In this document: positions 37,200-50,063 of the stretch, one piece after another
How the letters are laid out: each line of letters starts with the position of its first letter
Position numbering within the stretch: the first letter of the stretch is position 1
From: Liolophura sinensis
Taxonomy: Eukaryota > Mollusca > Polyplacophora > Chitonida > Chitonidae
Direction of reading: 5' to 3'
DNA: 64,000 nucleotides
Assembly (NCBI RefSeq): GCF_032854445.1
Contig: NC_088300.1
Coordinates: 59,744,984-59,808,983, forward strand
Translations under genes and position numbers: made by a program
The notes under the pieces: model-generated
Seen by the model: only the letters and a program-made list of their open reading frames with translations
Database searches by the model: none
What the model was told of the DNA's origin: nothing

Positions 37200-37590
37200 T
37201 GGAAACCGAACTTGCATTTGTCATTTTAACTGGAAACCATCGTGACTCTTTTAACGGAAACTACACCCTTGCATGGTGACAATACTGACTTTTCCACTAG
37301 ACACCACACCCTTGCATTTTAACGGCTTGGATCTTTCTCTGAAAACCACAACCTTGTACTTTAGACATCTTGAACCATCCGCTGGAAAAGGCACCGCTAT
37401 ACATGAACAATCATGACTCATACACAGGAAAGGACACCGTTGAAAGTTGTAAATCTTGATTTTTGACTCTCCCTCTGTTAACCACAACCTTGCTATTTAC
37501 CACTCTTCTACTAGAAACCACGCCCTTGCATAGTGGCAATCTTGATTCTTCCACTGGGATCCACGACCTTGCAGTTTAGTCGTGGTGAAC
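37200..37590. repeat. Degenerate ~43-bp tandem repeat
   Basis: Recurring blocks of AACCACACCCTTGCATTTTA and TCTTGATTCTTCCACT are spaced about 43 bp, with substitutions and indels. It overlaps the C-terminal end of the minus-strand open frame at 37511-38185. Confidence 0.75.
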
Positions 37591-38185
37591 CTGCCGTTTG
37601 TATTTTCACATAGACTGTCACTAGGACAGCCACATCTTTTGTCAACACGAATGAAGTGTATACCCATTTGAAATCGCACCAAATCTCGATTACGACAGTG
37701 GAATCTTCACAGTTGGTCAGTGCGACTGTAACGATGAAACTTACACCGCTGGTCATCACAACTAAGACAGCATGAACCACAAACCACAAACATTTCTTTA
37801 AATGTTTGTGTCTCATGTAAAAACAGGTGAGGTTTTCAGGATTGGTGCTTGGTCCAAGGTCAAGCCGTGCACAAATTTCATCATAATTCGAGGCAAAAGT
37901 TTCCCCGTAATGTTGCTGAGAGCAAGACAAATGAAGAAATAAAAACCGGAAAATGCGTAACACAGCATCGGTACCTGTTATTTTTTTCCTAGGAGATCGC
38001 GTGCTCGAATCCATCTTCGCTGGGTTTAAGACTCTAGCCAAAGGCGATAATTTTCTCCGGACACTTTCTGGTTTCCAACGCATATACACCCTAAGGCCAC
38101 CATTTAAAGGAAATGTTTTGAAGTACGACATAAAATCGAAATCAGATAATGTAATAGATATGTACACTTCTGTCGTGAAACACAC
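37511..38185 (-). CDS. Unrecognised 224-codon open frame, possible membrane-protein exon
   Basis: The longest non-repeat open frame of the window. The first Met in good Kozak context is at 38014 (MDSSTRSPRKK), after 57 upstream residues that may be UTR or intron. It is followed by VLRIFRFLFLHLS, an acidic/polar stretch, a clear hydrophobic segment CLWFVVHAVLVVMTSGVSFI (about residues 75-97 from that Met), and a weaker one (KDVAVLVTVYVKI). The last 25 codons fall in the 43-bp repeat, and a CAG/GTTCAC donor at 37591/37590 could end the exon before them. The pattern is loosely like the N-terminal half of invertebrate gustatory-receptor-like proteins, but no diagnostic motif is visible and no function is claimed. 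Confidence 0.35.
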   Translation of the reverse strand: MCFTTEVYISITLSDFDFMSYFKTFPLNGGLRVYMRWKPESVRRKLSPLARVLNPAKMDSSTRSPRKKITGTDAVLRIFRFLFLHLSCSQQHYGETFASNYDEICARLDLGPSTNPENLTCFYMRHKHLKKCLWFVVHAVLVVMTSGVSFIVTVALTNCEDSTVVIEIWCDFKWVYTSFVLTKDVAVLVTVYVKIQTAGSPRLNCKVVDPSGRIKIATMQGRGF

Positions 38186-40410
38186 AGCTACCCATGTATT
38201 ACGTGCATGTAAACACCATTATACAAGCGGGTTGTGTAGCTACTCATGACCAACACGTCGCTATAATAAAACTGCAAGTGGAGGGAATCCTGCTGCCCAA
38301 CCATATTCATTAGCAAGACCCAGATCTTACGTTCCCGGATTACATTACAATCCCTACCGTTGTTCAAATAAGACACTTTAAAGCGACATTTCCATGCCAC
38401 TTCGTGCTCTTTAAAGCCTCGTTAAACTCCTCCGATCGCCTTCTCTAGCAGCCATTACCAAATAAGGTATCTTACAAACATATGAGGGAGGTCGGCAGCT
38501 ATCTAATATAAACAGACCGTGTGCTTAAGATCTTAGACCTGTCTTACTGCCTCTTCGATTTTTCTTTTTTTTTCTCTCAGTTGGCTCTTTCACTTACTGC
38601 TATCTAACAATCATGGAGAATGCGTCTGCTTTCTTTCAGATGTACTACAAAGATAAGCTTCATATTTATGAGCGCAGTTCATATCTCATCTGTGTTCCAT
38701 AGAAATCGTTACCCCGCTAAAAAACGTTACTGAAAGAGAAAAGGATTCGCACGTTTCTAAACAAGTAGTCAGAGCATACCATCGCCGACACAGCCAGACA
38801 ACTGTATTGACGTCACGTCACAAACGTTGACCATCACATGGATATGAAGACCAAATAGCTAGTTCTTCTTGATATTCATGCAACAGAGGTGTTTGGAGTT
38901 TGAACTCTTTTGTCAGTAAAGGTAATAAGAGTCCAACTGTATTATATGGCCTATTACCTGTCCTTGGGGGGGGGGGGGGGGGGGAGGGGGCATGACTGGT
39001 ACCTCATTCCTCCAGGGACTTCTTAAGTTCTTAAGTCTGTTGAAGAACTGTTATAAACATGTATATTCATGTACATCTAGAAAGGTTCTCCTCACTGATA
39101 CAGACAACTCTTAGATAACTAGGCTTCGTTGTTGCTTTCAGGCCAATTTCATCGACTCTTTTTATAATTTTAATTATAATTTTCCACATTTTATAAATAT
39201 TGTTGGTAGTTCTATTGCTTTTGTCCTATCATTGTTTATATTTGTATTTTGCATTCACTGGCCCTTATAGAACTATGGCATCTTGTGTTACTTAATTCCC
39301 TGCTCTTTCATGTCTATATCGGGAACCAAATCTATAAATGTTCCGTTTGTAACCGTCCCACTGGATCGTTTGTTAATGTTAAAGTGAATATTCCCACAGA
39401 AATTTTCTAGAGGTGTTCTAAAATGTTTTAAAAAATTCTACAACGTATATCAAAACAATGAATAACTCATGGAAGTATCTAATCACTCATTTGGTGACGC
39501 CTTTTGTTCATGTTCGTTGTCTAGAGTGATGTCACACCACTTATGTGATGTCTTCTGTCCCATCGGCACTAAACCATGTCGCGTAGTTCTAAAAATAAGC
39601 GTACGTGATCGTATATGACAATTTTATGGAGACAAATATAAACAAAACGATGGCATTAACCGTTCCTTAAATGTCTGGCTTTGCTAGGAAAAAATTATGT
39701 AACCAAATCTTCTCTTTCTCAGGCAGTGCCTGTCCCGAGGTGGTTTTCTTGCCAGCTAACAAACTACTGCATCTTCCTCTTCAACATATCTGTATTGCTA
39801 CAAGGTTAGCTGCTCAAATACATAAATTTATAATAGTCCACTTGGAACAACGTGCTTCAGTTTAACACTTAAGATAACCTGTCTTTCTCTCTGCCTATCC
39901 ATTGTAAGAAACCTCACAAACAATGAAGAGCTGATAAGTGCTTTGACTAAACATGACAGCCAAGTCTATAAAAGATTATACAACATGGCTACTCGAAATG
40001 AATTATCTGCCAGGGTCGTATCCCCAACGTTGAATTCTGTCTTCTCGGACTTCACAGGTTGATTGAATTATTTCGTGACAAATCTGGCGTACTTCTTTTA
40101 TTGGTAAGCTGGCTGTTCATTTATGACCTTAAATGGCATTAACTGTTATTTCTTTTTTGGAGAAAGTTAATTTACAACAAGTAAAATTTGCCTGTATAAA
40201 TACTAGCATCTGATATTGGTGGCATCATGCCAATACTGTTATTAGAAAGAAGATGTACTGATTGAGAAAAATAACAATGAGTTTATAAAAGAATACACAG
40301 AATTCTTTTCAAATGAATCTGTACGGCTATATAAAGGAGAGCCCACCTGCTTTGAGCATAAGTATATCACTATGGGTTCAGACTTAAAGCCGATATACCA
40401 CAATACACCC
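38186..40410. other. Non-coding DNA with poly-G run
   Basis: No supported gene. A poly-G run (nineteen G, one A, five G) lies at 38966-38990. It is a potential G-quadruplex and a likely site of length error. Confidence 0.5.
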
Positions 40411-41018
40411 AAACACAGAAATAAAAGGCGACACTGTACAGAGAAACAAGGTACATATGTTTTAATAAGCATATCAAAAACCAATGATCTAAACTGAGAA
40501 ACAGAAATATAAGGGGACACTGTGCAGAGAAACAAGGTACATGTGTTTTAATAAGCATATCAAAAACCAATGATCTAAACTGAGAAACAGAAATATAAGG
40601 CGACACTGTGCAGAGAAACAAGGTACATGTGTTTTAATAAGCATATCAAAAACCAATGATCTAAACTGAGAAACAGAAATATAAGGCGACACTGTACAGA
40701 GAAACAAGGTACATGTGTTTTAATAAGCATATTAAAAACCAATGATCTAAACCGAGAAACAGAAATATAAGGTGACACTGTACGAAGAAACACGGTACAT
40801 GTGTTTCAATAAGCATATCAAAAACCAATGATCTAAACTGAGAAACAGAAATAAAAGGCGACACTGTACAGAGAAACAAGGTACATGTGTTTTAATAAGC
40901 ATATCAAAAACCAATGATCTAAACTGAGAAACAGAAATAAAGGGCGACACTGTACAGAGAAACACGGTACATGTGTTTTAATACGCATATCAAAAACCAA
41001 TGATCTAAACTGAGAAAC
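40411..41018. repeat. 86-bp tandem array
   Basis: Seven near-identical units hold GGCGACACTGTACAGAGAAA, CAAGGTACATGTGTTTTAAT and AAGCATATCAAAAACCAATG. On the minus strand overlapping 72-codon frames recur every 86 bp. Because 86 is not a multiple of 3 they are artefacts of the repeat. Confidence 0.97.
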
Positions 41019-44000
41019 CAAAAACAATGACTGTATCAGTGTGGCATACTGTTTCATTTTCTCATTAGCGCTGAACCAATCATGTCGTCAGATGAGAAAA
41101 TAATAACGTAGAAGAATCAAGACTAGTGATTATATTTAACTGATACACTTAACCTAATGATGGGATCGCATTAATTCGATACATGACAATGGCCATATAC
41201 CGTTATATCACATCAGCCAATATTAGAACGGTACCGGTATGGTATGAAAAGCAATGGTTAATTTTTGAATCACAATCAAAAAGAGCGGACAATGTTTATT
41301 AAACTTGAAAGGTTCTCCGAGAGCGTAATTCTCTTCCACGGCTAAAGATACAAATTCCCACTACCCTTTGCTCTTTCTCTCAGCAGTGAAGAATCATTTG
41401 AAAAGAAATCCGGATCACAACCAAAATTTAATGGTCCTTTAATTTGTCTTTAGCCCAAACCAAACATTGCACAAAATTCCATGCAGATACCTGCATAACT
41501 ATCTCCAATATGGCTGCAGACAGACAGGCAAACATTGGCAGACATTTTAGCTTCCTGGTGGAGGCATAATAGAATACGTAACGTTAATAAGTAAAGAAAG
41601 AACCGATGATTTTATACAAAGTCCCGATACTAAACATTATTAAACAATCCGATATTGTCATAAAAGGCCAGTTATAGTCGCGAGTGAAATTAGGTGTGAT
41701 ATCAAGCACTTGAAAGCAAATAGCTCACTGCTTTAGACGCGGCTGGAATCCTGTGAAACTCATGACATACGACTATACGGCCATGCATGGATCAATAGCC
41801 TGCATCAGCTGCATGGTTACCCGAACAAACCGAACAACAACGACATCTGACACACACACACAAGTCATAGATTTTATCTAAAACTCATTTGTACACACAA
41901 ACCTAAAATATTTTATAACCCAGATTGTTACATGTAATCGTTATTTCGGACGTATTGTTTCAATTGTCGGTCTTGAAACAGAACGATAGTATACTAAAAG
42001 ATAAAGGAAAAGCTATTGTGAAGAGAAAAAGTAAATTGTTAGCACCGGAACGAAGATCTGATGAAATTTCGAACTTGTGCTCCACAATTAATATCCAGAC
42101 CGGCTCTTTTTCACATTTCCGACTTTTTACACTTAGTTGCATTTGTGTCCTGCACTGTTTCCGTTAATCGCTCTGTTTTAATCCTTAACTGGATCGTTGG
42201 CATTTTAACAAGCTTCTAATTGCCTGACAGACATACAGAGGGTAGGGAGGTGGGGCTAATGAAGTTGGGGCAGGAACATTTGGGTAGAGAAGTTCGGAGA
42301 AGGGAAGTATGGTAGTGAAGGGTATCCTAATGAAGTGCCAGGCGGGGAAGAGGGGGCTGTTAGTTCTGTTGGGGAAATGGAAGTAGGAAAGTGGACGTTG
42401 GGAAATGGTGGTAGGGAAATAGCGGTAGTGGAGTGGAGGATAAGTGGTGATAATGAAGCTGAGCGATACAGAAGCGAGGATAGTGATGTCAAATAGTTTA
42501 AAATTTACAGACAAAATTTACAGACATGTCTCCCATAACAACATATGAATATGGATTGATGCTTGCACAATTGGGTTCAGGGGAAATAGCGTACGATACC
42601 AATCCATGAGTATACCAATCACCGTAGTTTCCGTTAATTAGTGTTCCTTACTGAAGGCTGGCTGCGTATTTATAATATAAACAGTTTCTACCTATGTTCA
42701 TTTATGTTGTAATTATATGTGTCACCATAGCTGTACGGCTGAACCGTGAACTCCTCTGCTGTTGTTACGTCAAGTTACTAACGCGTGCGCGCTTTGGTAT
42801 GCGATTTCTACAATGTATGTGAACTCTGATAAAGTCGTCACTCAGTCGGACATAATTTAGAGTGGCTGCTCATTATGGATAACTGGTAACGGCATGCAGA
42901 GGAGATTGGTTGACAGTGAGGAATGTGGTGAGTGCTCGGTGGTGCATGTGTAACATATATGTTTATGACGCCCACAATTTTCATTTACTTGCATTGCAAC
43001 AAAACAACAGTAAATGGAACGAATCCATGAATGAGTGATTAATGAATGAACGACAACGTATCAGCGAAAACTTCGACCTCTGTCTTAACTTAACGCTGCC
43101 GTCGCTATTTAACTTGGCCAAAAGACAAAATAAATCATCGACAATAAAACTACATTTTCACACCGCTGTTTTATTTTATTGCTGTCCAAGTAATTGAATT
43201 TCACAGAAATATTTGAATACAGTAAACGTTTTGGTTTAAGAGTCTTCATGCACCCGAAATGTGAAGATGTATAGTTTTCTTTTTTAAAAAGAATACTAGA
43301 AGTGGTTGTAAGCAGATGTAGTCATTGTGGAGATGCCAGAGGTTATCTGTATAGACACCTGCGATTTGCCTGTTTTCCGGCTGTACGTTGACTGCCAGTG
43401 ACTCTAGTAATATTGACTGAGAAGCACATGGTCTGACAACACAGCAGCCATCAGCTATGGCTCTTGCTGTCGTTACAATGCAAGCTGACGTGACACGGGG
43501 CAAGGCCAACAACAACTCTCCGTGTGGTGATTTCGGCTTTAATGGAAGAAAAAAACAGCAAGACGTTTTCCATCCGGACACCTTGAAACAGAAGATGACT
43601 TTTACAGATTCTGAGAGAATTTGCTTTTAGCAACAGTTTTGTGAGAAGCGAATAACATCTGCGACGTAGGATATTGATGAATGTCGTTTGTCACTAAAGC
43701 CTGGATTATACATGTTGTATAGATACCCACAGCAGACCTATTTGGAAACCTTATCAAAATACTGAGGATGTTTTCTGACTGCCTCGCTCGCTTAGGTCGC
43801 AGTTCCGATTGCCAGTAATAGCGTTAAATAAGTGTGAACATGAAGACTGAAAAATAGCCAGGGTCTAGGAATGATTGATGACGCCATAAATGAACTTCAG
43901 GCGGATCAGTCTGATATCACTCACTCTCCAGCTTCGGCGCTCCAATATTAGATCCCCTACAAATGGCTCTGCGTACAGAGCCAAAGCCAAGACAGGATGA

Positions 44001-44353
44001 AACCAACTTGCCCATTTCCGCATCAATTTCAGTTCTATGGCTTTTAGTCTAAAGGACGTATACAATGGACGTCTGCTTGAGAAGGCCAAGTATTTTCGTC
44101 GCCTACACATAACACAAAATAGCAGAGTTTTAATTCCCGGATTGGGTGACAAGGCAAGAAATCAACGAGCAACTAAATTCAGATTTCCAGGAAAGTGTTT
44201 GAACGGTGTAAGGTTTGTCACAACGGAATTGTTCGTAAGCTATTTACCTGGTGATTTTCTGTTGAGGTTTAACGCGGTTTGTTCCATCAGTAAAGTCTCT
44301 AACGCTCAAAGAGGTGTCATTCGTCAGACAAGCCTGAGTTTTGATCTTGAACA
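41019..44353. other. Non-coding DNA with a purine-rich tract
   Basis: No gene recognised. At 42238-42485 the plus strand is strongly G/A-rich (short GGAA/GGTAG-like words), giving proline/serine-rich open frames on the minus strand that are compositional artefacts. Confidence 0.5.
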
Positions 44354-44543
44354 ATGCTTCTCGGCACTGGAGGCAATAGATCTCGCACAGTGCCGAGCGA
44401 AGATCTTGATGTGGGGACAAAAGTCCGCTTTGCTCCAGAAGTGGATTACAGATATAAACCAATTGAGAAGAGAGGTCCTAAATACCGACGGAAAGATGGT
44501 CGGGTCAGTTCTGTGCACGGCTTATGTGAAGACAGTGATGTTG
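44354..44543 (+). CDS. Candidate first coding exon, 63 codons
   Basis: ATG in fair context (ACAATGC), six bases after a stop in the same frame, opens a frame with mixed codon use. It runs through VGTKVRFAPEVDYRYKPIE and KYRRKDGRVSSVHG to a phase-1 donor (TTG before GTAAGTG). A longer frame (44037-44564) overlaps it in another phase but has no donor and less natural composition. The peptide is not recognised. Its phase would match the acceptor at 59686 of the potassium channel exon, so it may be an alternative N terminus of that gene; this is inference. Confidence 0.35.
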
Positions 44544-47500
44544 GTAAGTGTAAACTGTAATTAAAGCAACCTGCACCTTATGGATACTCTGATACATGAT
44601 AGCATATAACAGTATGCCGTCATTCAGTAATTAGATCACATCACTCAGAGAGAATACCCATATTGTGTCCACACAATCATTTCATTCGGATCGATCCCCG
44701 TCCCATAAAACACATTCCTTATTAGGCTTGTGTGCATATACTGCCTGAAAACATTTGGTTAGCCAGCGTAATGTATTAACCATTTATCATGCACGGTACA
44801 TTGTTATTTTCTGTGAAGCATTTAAGTTACATGCCAGGCTGTCATCGTATGAAAGTTACGCCGTCAGACACTACAGCAAGACCATTATGTCATTCTATAA
44901 AGATCATGTTTCTAACAAAACACAATTCACACTTCCAATGCACTTAAATAATACATTTTGTTGTCATAAATTAGTTACATCAATTACATGACGGTACTTC
45001 CAAAATGGCCTACCCAACATCCATTTATACTGTTCTCTATGATGATGTGGTGATATCACATGGTGGGTTTGACTTATGCCCTTATGGCTATCGACTGTGG
45101 TATGGTCCGTCATGTTCACTATTCTCTGATGACTTTAATGGAGATTTAAAGGTTAGGCCTATGCCAGGAGCCCGCATGTCCTATCAGTTTGACAAATAGA
45201 CTTTTACTGAATGCCTCTGCGTTGTTTGTAAAAACAAAATGCTTGTATATACGGGTCATTTAATGTCCCTGCGATCATACGCCTATATGGTTTCCATCTG
45301 TAGGGTGTTATAACGCCTGGTTACAAGAATTAATTTCATGTCGTAGCTTTGTTGTTATTAAATATGAGAGATGGCTCGCTCAGCCACCGTTTGGGACTGT
45401 GGCGTTGAAACATTTGATAGCCATCGATGCTGCCAGCAGTGGTGAGCCAGCTGTTTGAGTAAATCACTACTTACATTAAGTCGACCGAACCAAAACACTT
45501 TTGCTAGCTCTGCATTCACGTTTGACAAACCTGAAATCATTATGTTTTATTTACATTCCGATCGACTGAATCTTTGCCATTGTCTCGCCTTTCGTATAAA
45601 TCTTTAGCCTTAGTATTTTTTCAGTTTACCTTCTACTTTTCCAGAAGATGTATTACTGATCAATGATCTGTGCAAAATTGCCTCAGTGCTGGCGTCCTCC
45701 ATTAATAATATCTGGCTGAATTGGTCTCATTTCACCTCATAAAGCTATCTATACAGGACGGACAGTGGCCATTGTGCCGCTTTACAAAACTCACGTACAA
45801 TTACATGTATGTACATGTAATTACCATGGTTATGTGATGTCTACAGTACCGGGGCCATATTTGCGATGCGTGCGTCGCATTACATGCACGTAACTACCAC
45901 GAAACTAGTCTCCATGATAGTTACGTGAGCATAACGCTGCAAGCGCTATGAGAGCCCAGGCCAGACTCCACAAAACCAATTTTGATTCCAAATAAAACTC
46001 ACACTCCTTACATCGCATACGTCGCTCTCTACCATTCGCTTTGCATCACTGTCAACAGTAGCAAATTTTGTACAGAAATCTTGAACAGCGTCGAGGTCAC
46101 TGAGGTCACAGTGATGAGGCAGGAAGAGATGTCAGAAAACACAAACACTCTGTCCCAACCTTTGTTTCCAATTATACTTTACTCTGAAGCATTCGCTTTA
46201 TCTAAACTGTGTACAACATAGTTCTAAGCAACAAATGAAACTATTTTATTGATGACTGTTGATTAAATAGTTCCGCGAAAGAACATAAGTGATGGGGACA
46301 AGTTAAAACACGCCTTTGCATTACTTTAATTTGATTGCATCATTTTAAATGGGATTTTGAGTGATTCTAGACCAGTGACGACAAGTAAGTTACAACTAAC
46401 ATCACTGTGTGTTTTTTACATAATTTTTTTTCATCCATTTTGCAGCTTTTCATGTTGCTACTTTGTAAGCATATACTTGGGAAGTTGGAATAAACTCTAA
46501 CTGAGGTAAATTGACACGAGCCGGATTTCATGGGCATAATAGCTGTGACCTTATGCAAGCTGTTACACTCTATTTTATTTTCAAAAGGGTGGGGCTTTCC
46601 ATTTCTGAAGTATCTTTTATGATACACGCTTCAGCTTCTAACACTTCCCGTTGAGGAAGTCCGCCCTAGGGTCATGTAAGAAGCTATTACTGTACACCGA
46701 GGTTTGGGCGACTGACGGTACATTCCTGTTGAACACGAGTAGTTTCAGGACATAACTGTTTCAAAAGCAAAACAACAGCCACACAGACAATACGGGAGTC
46801 TAGACAATTAGAGTAGCTTAGATAGAGTACCACATTTTTGGTGTGTCCATATGTTAAACTTGTATTTTTATCGACCTAGGGGGCAATTTGCTAATAACCA
46901 TTTTTATTCTGAAATATAAAGAGCGCCGTACTGATACTGATCTAACAGCCTATAGTTGTTTCATAGTTCATTTTTTTACCGGATTATAACATTGTAAAAT
47001 ACATAGTATGTAATATGAGTTGTGAAAATTGCCGTTTGGCACGTATCAACTGCACAAATTTCATATTGTCTATAAAGTCATGATATTAATGATATACTCT
47101 GGGCGACAGTCAGACTCCCATTTGGTCCCACGTGGTTGGCATTCATTGCATTCAACTTGTGTGAAGTAGAACCTATTTGTATATTTAAATGCTGTCAGTT
47201 CGGGCATTATATACTACGTAACAGAAAACTTTGTGTTTGGTTCCAACGCCTCCTGTGTTAGCTGTATAAAACGACCTGTGGGTGATGGTTGCTGTCTCGT
47301 TAAATTTTCATGAAGTTCTTGCATTTGAAAACGCTAATGGACGATTAGCTGATGGACATGACGGGATAGAATAGAAAGATTACTGTCACTGAAATAGTAA
47401 TAATGACACCGGGATAAATATGGCATAATATGAGTGTTAAGATTAATATGGCAATTTCATCAAGTCATAAATATGCTGGCCGGCATAAGAGTTGCTACGG

Positions 47501-48037
47501 TAGTGAAAGTAAGATGATCAAACCAAAGGGTGTAAGGCTTCGACCGAACACAGTATTCCCAATCTTAACGTTACGTCCATATGTGAAAAAAAATCATATA
47601 CTCATATACCTTAACTGGTAGGTAGACATAAGATTCCAGCGACTGGTTTTAATTCACCCATCGTGAGTGTAAAGTGGGGGTATATATAGTACAGAAAACA
47701 CCCTTGTGTAATTAGCTATGATGATTAATTTGAAGCATATGGCCCACATTCCTATGATTGTATGACGAAATAGTTTACAGGCATACGAAATGGTATGCAA
47801 AGAATGGTTGTCAGTGGTACGTAAATTTGGAAAATCATCAAACGGTATTGCGAATAGACTTTAGTTTCAGTGTCAGTCAAATACATATCGAGAATGTAAG
47901 AAGGGTATCACATTTTAAAATTCCATGCATGCATTAGTCGTACCTCCCTTCCTATGATCGTATAAAAGAGAAAAATCAGATATGACTTGAAGACTTCCCA
48001 TCTGTATCCAGTGACTCGAAACAACCCATAACCCGCC
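44544..48037. other. Non-coding DNA
   Basis: No supported gene. It contains the palindrome at 45866-45947 and a near-palindromic AATTACATGTATGTACATGT at about 45799. Confidence 0.45.
45866..45947. repeat. Palindrome centred on ACTAGT
   Basis: Arms of about 40 bp with roughly three-quarters identity surround ACTAGT at 45904-45909. The inner CACGTAACTA and TAGTTACGTG pair perfectly. This is probably a small palindromic MITE. Confidence 0.7.
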
Positions 48038-48083
48038 ATGTCAATCGGTTCACTGCGGGCTTTCTTCGATGAAAACTATGTCG
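48038..48083 (+). CDS. Candidate short first coding exon, 15 codons
   Basis: CCCGCCATGT is a strong Kozak context. It opens MSIGSLRAFFDENYV and ends in phase 1 directly before GTGAGT. The phase fits the acceptor at 59686 of the potassium channel exon. The peptide is too short to recognise, and similar arrangements occur by chance. Confidence 0.28.
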
Positions 48084-48229
48084 GTGAGTGTATAGCTTCG
48101 AATTTTTTTTTCAAAAGTCGGAATCTAAAAGTTTAAATTGCGTTAAACCTTTAACGGAGTTCTGTTGTTTTGTGCACAGACACAAACTAGTGCTTGTAAC
48201 TGCCTAATATATACTGGTTACTAATCGTG

Positions 48230-48716
48230 CTCCTGTGTCGACGTTTGTTGGTCCAGCGCCTTCCCTTTCACGGCATCGTCTCCGCTCTTGCATTTTGAGG
48301 AGGTGTCGTATCGGTCACACACGTGCTACGCATGGGTATTTGTTAAAAGGAGAAGATGCTCCTCATTGCTTTGCTTGTGATCACCGGTTCACAGTCAAGC
48401 ACATATTGCTTGACTGTGGAGAGTTTGCTCCTGTACGAGATTCCTTTTATCACGTGAGCTCTCTTTCAGAACTTTTCAATTCTGTAGAAAGTGATACTAT
48501 TTTTGACTTTCTCTCTGCCATTGGTATGGCAGGAAAGCTGTAATTTTAAACTACCGTCTGTGTTTGTTATGTGATTTCTGGTGTCCTTTTTGACTGAATA
48601 GTAAAGGAATTATCCGTAGTAGATCGACTATTTGACGTTTTATTGTCGCGATAAAACTGAAATATTGTTGAAAGCGACGTTAAAACTTTCACTCACTCAC
48701 TCACTCCTGTGTCGAC
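48230..48716 (+). mobile_element. 5'-truncated LINE with 13-bp target duplication
   Basis: The exact 13-bp repeat CTCCTGTGTCGAC (48230-48242 and 48704-48716) brackets 461 bp. The insert encodes the C-terminal end of a LINE ORF2, including CFACDHRFTVKHILLDCGEF, the Cys/His cluster found after reverse transcriptase in many non-LTR elements. It stops at 48541. A short 3' UTR follows (aaagcgacgttaaaactttc) and an ACTC-repeat tail. Only the 3' end was copied, so it is dead on arrival. Confidence 0.92.
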
Positions 48717-50063
48717 ATACTCTGACTAACGCTTCACGCTTGTATGGTCTAAACATGTTTGATGTATTTTGAGTTTTCTCTTGATACGGCTAGGATCTAT
48801 AATTCAGATAGTACTTTATTATTCCAATCGCTAGAAATAAGTCCAGTTGAAAGCTTTGACATTATGATATACGTGTAGTTTCCGTCTCCTACATTAGAAC
48901 CACATGGCACTGACGGGTAGAATTAGAATATGGCTTATGCCAAAACTGGTTTGTTAAAAATATACCAGCAAATATATTTGATGGTATTGACAAAGCTTTT
49001 GTAACACACCTGTATGCCTAGCGTGAGGTTATCTTCTTCTGCGAAAATCTGTATTAAAGTCCAGGGAACAACAAAAGGTCCAGATTCGATATATTATTTC
49101 CCCTGTATAGCTATTGCTTATCTCGGAGCGTCGCTTTTATAGTAGCTGACTACTACCATCAGTATTTAACTGAAACGTGTTTGCTTTGCAAAAGACAATT
49201 GCTGTTTTTCTGAATCTGTGTGCATTTGATATCTACCAGACGTACTATTTACCAGCTGATGTCCAGCGAATCCAAACCTGTGTGATGGAAGGCCAGCACA
49301 CATACTGGCTATGATCCGTCTAAGCCAAATTATAGCAAGTCCAGTCGTTATCATGACTTGGCAGGCTTAAATTACACTGCAACTAATAAAGTGGACATTC
49401 AATATGCCGGGTAATTATATGACCAACAAACCACGTATCAAGTACAAAGCTGCCACTTCATCCACCTTCTCATCATTTAGCATAACGGGCTTTTCCTGAG
49501 ACATGTACTGCCATCAGTACAAATCGGTTAAGATAGTCTAAGCAGAAACGGCACGAAATCAGATTAACATCAAGTGTGAGTGTAAAAATAGAAAAATATA
49601 ACCGTAGTATTGATGTAGTGACACAGAGGGGATTATACTGCGAAAGTGTATGATATCGAGTTACTATAGGGTTTATTATAGGATATGTTGCAAGTTGTAA
49701 TATCAAACAATGTGTTCAAAACGAAGTAGTTTCCCCAGAAATCTTGAGTAATTTACATCTTCGTTTACCCCGACATCACTGGTATAAAACTAACAGTATT
49801 TATTTGTAAAGAGTGCGCCATTTTTATTCCTCCTCCATCAATAATTAGTAGCCAGTAGCGATGCTGAAAGTTTATCATTGGCGGCGTGAGTGGAACGCCA
49901 TGAACTAATAAAATCCTGTTATTGGTGTGTTTATCGCGAAGCTACTACGTGCAGATCGGTCGATGAAGCGGACAAACTTATCCACAAATCTGCTAAGCAT
50001 CATCTATATTAGGACGACTAATTGTGTAACCTTTTGCTTGGCATTCTATTCCTGGAATTCTTT
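48717..50063. other. Non-coding DNA
   Basis: No gene or repeat recognised. Confidence 0.45.

Noticed and set aside
42185-42514. Proline/serine-rich minus-strand frames
   Set aside because: They are produced by the purine-rich composition; no start context, motif or donor supports them.
44037-44564. 175-codon plus-strand frame
   Set aside because: It shows no motif, runs through the GTAAGT donor at 44544, and overlaps in another phase a more exon-like frame that uses that donor.
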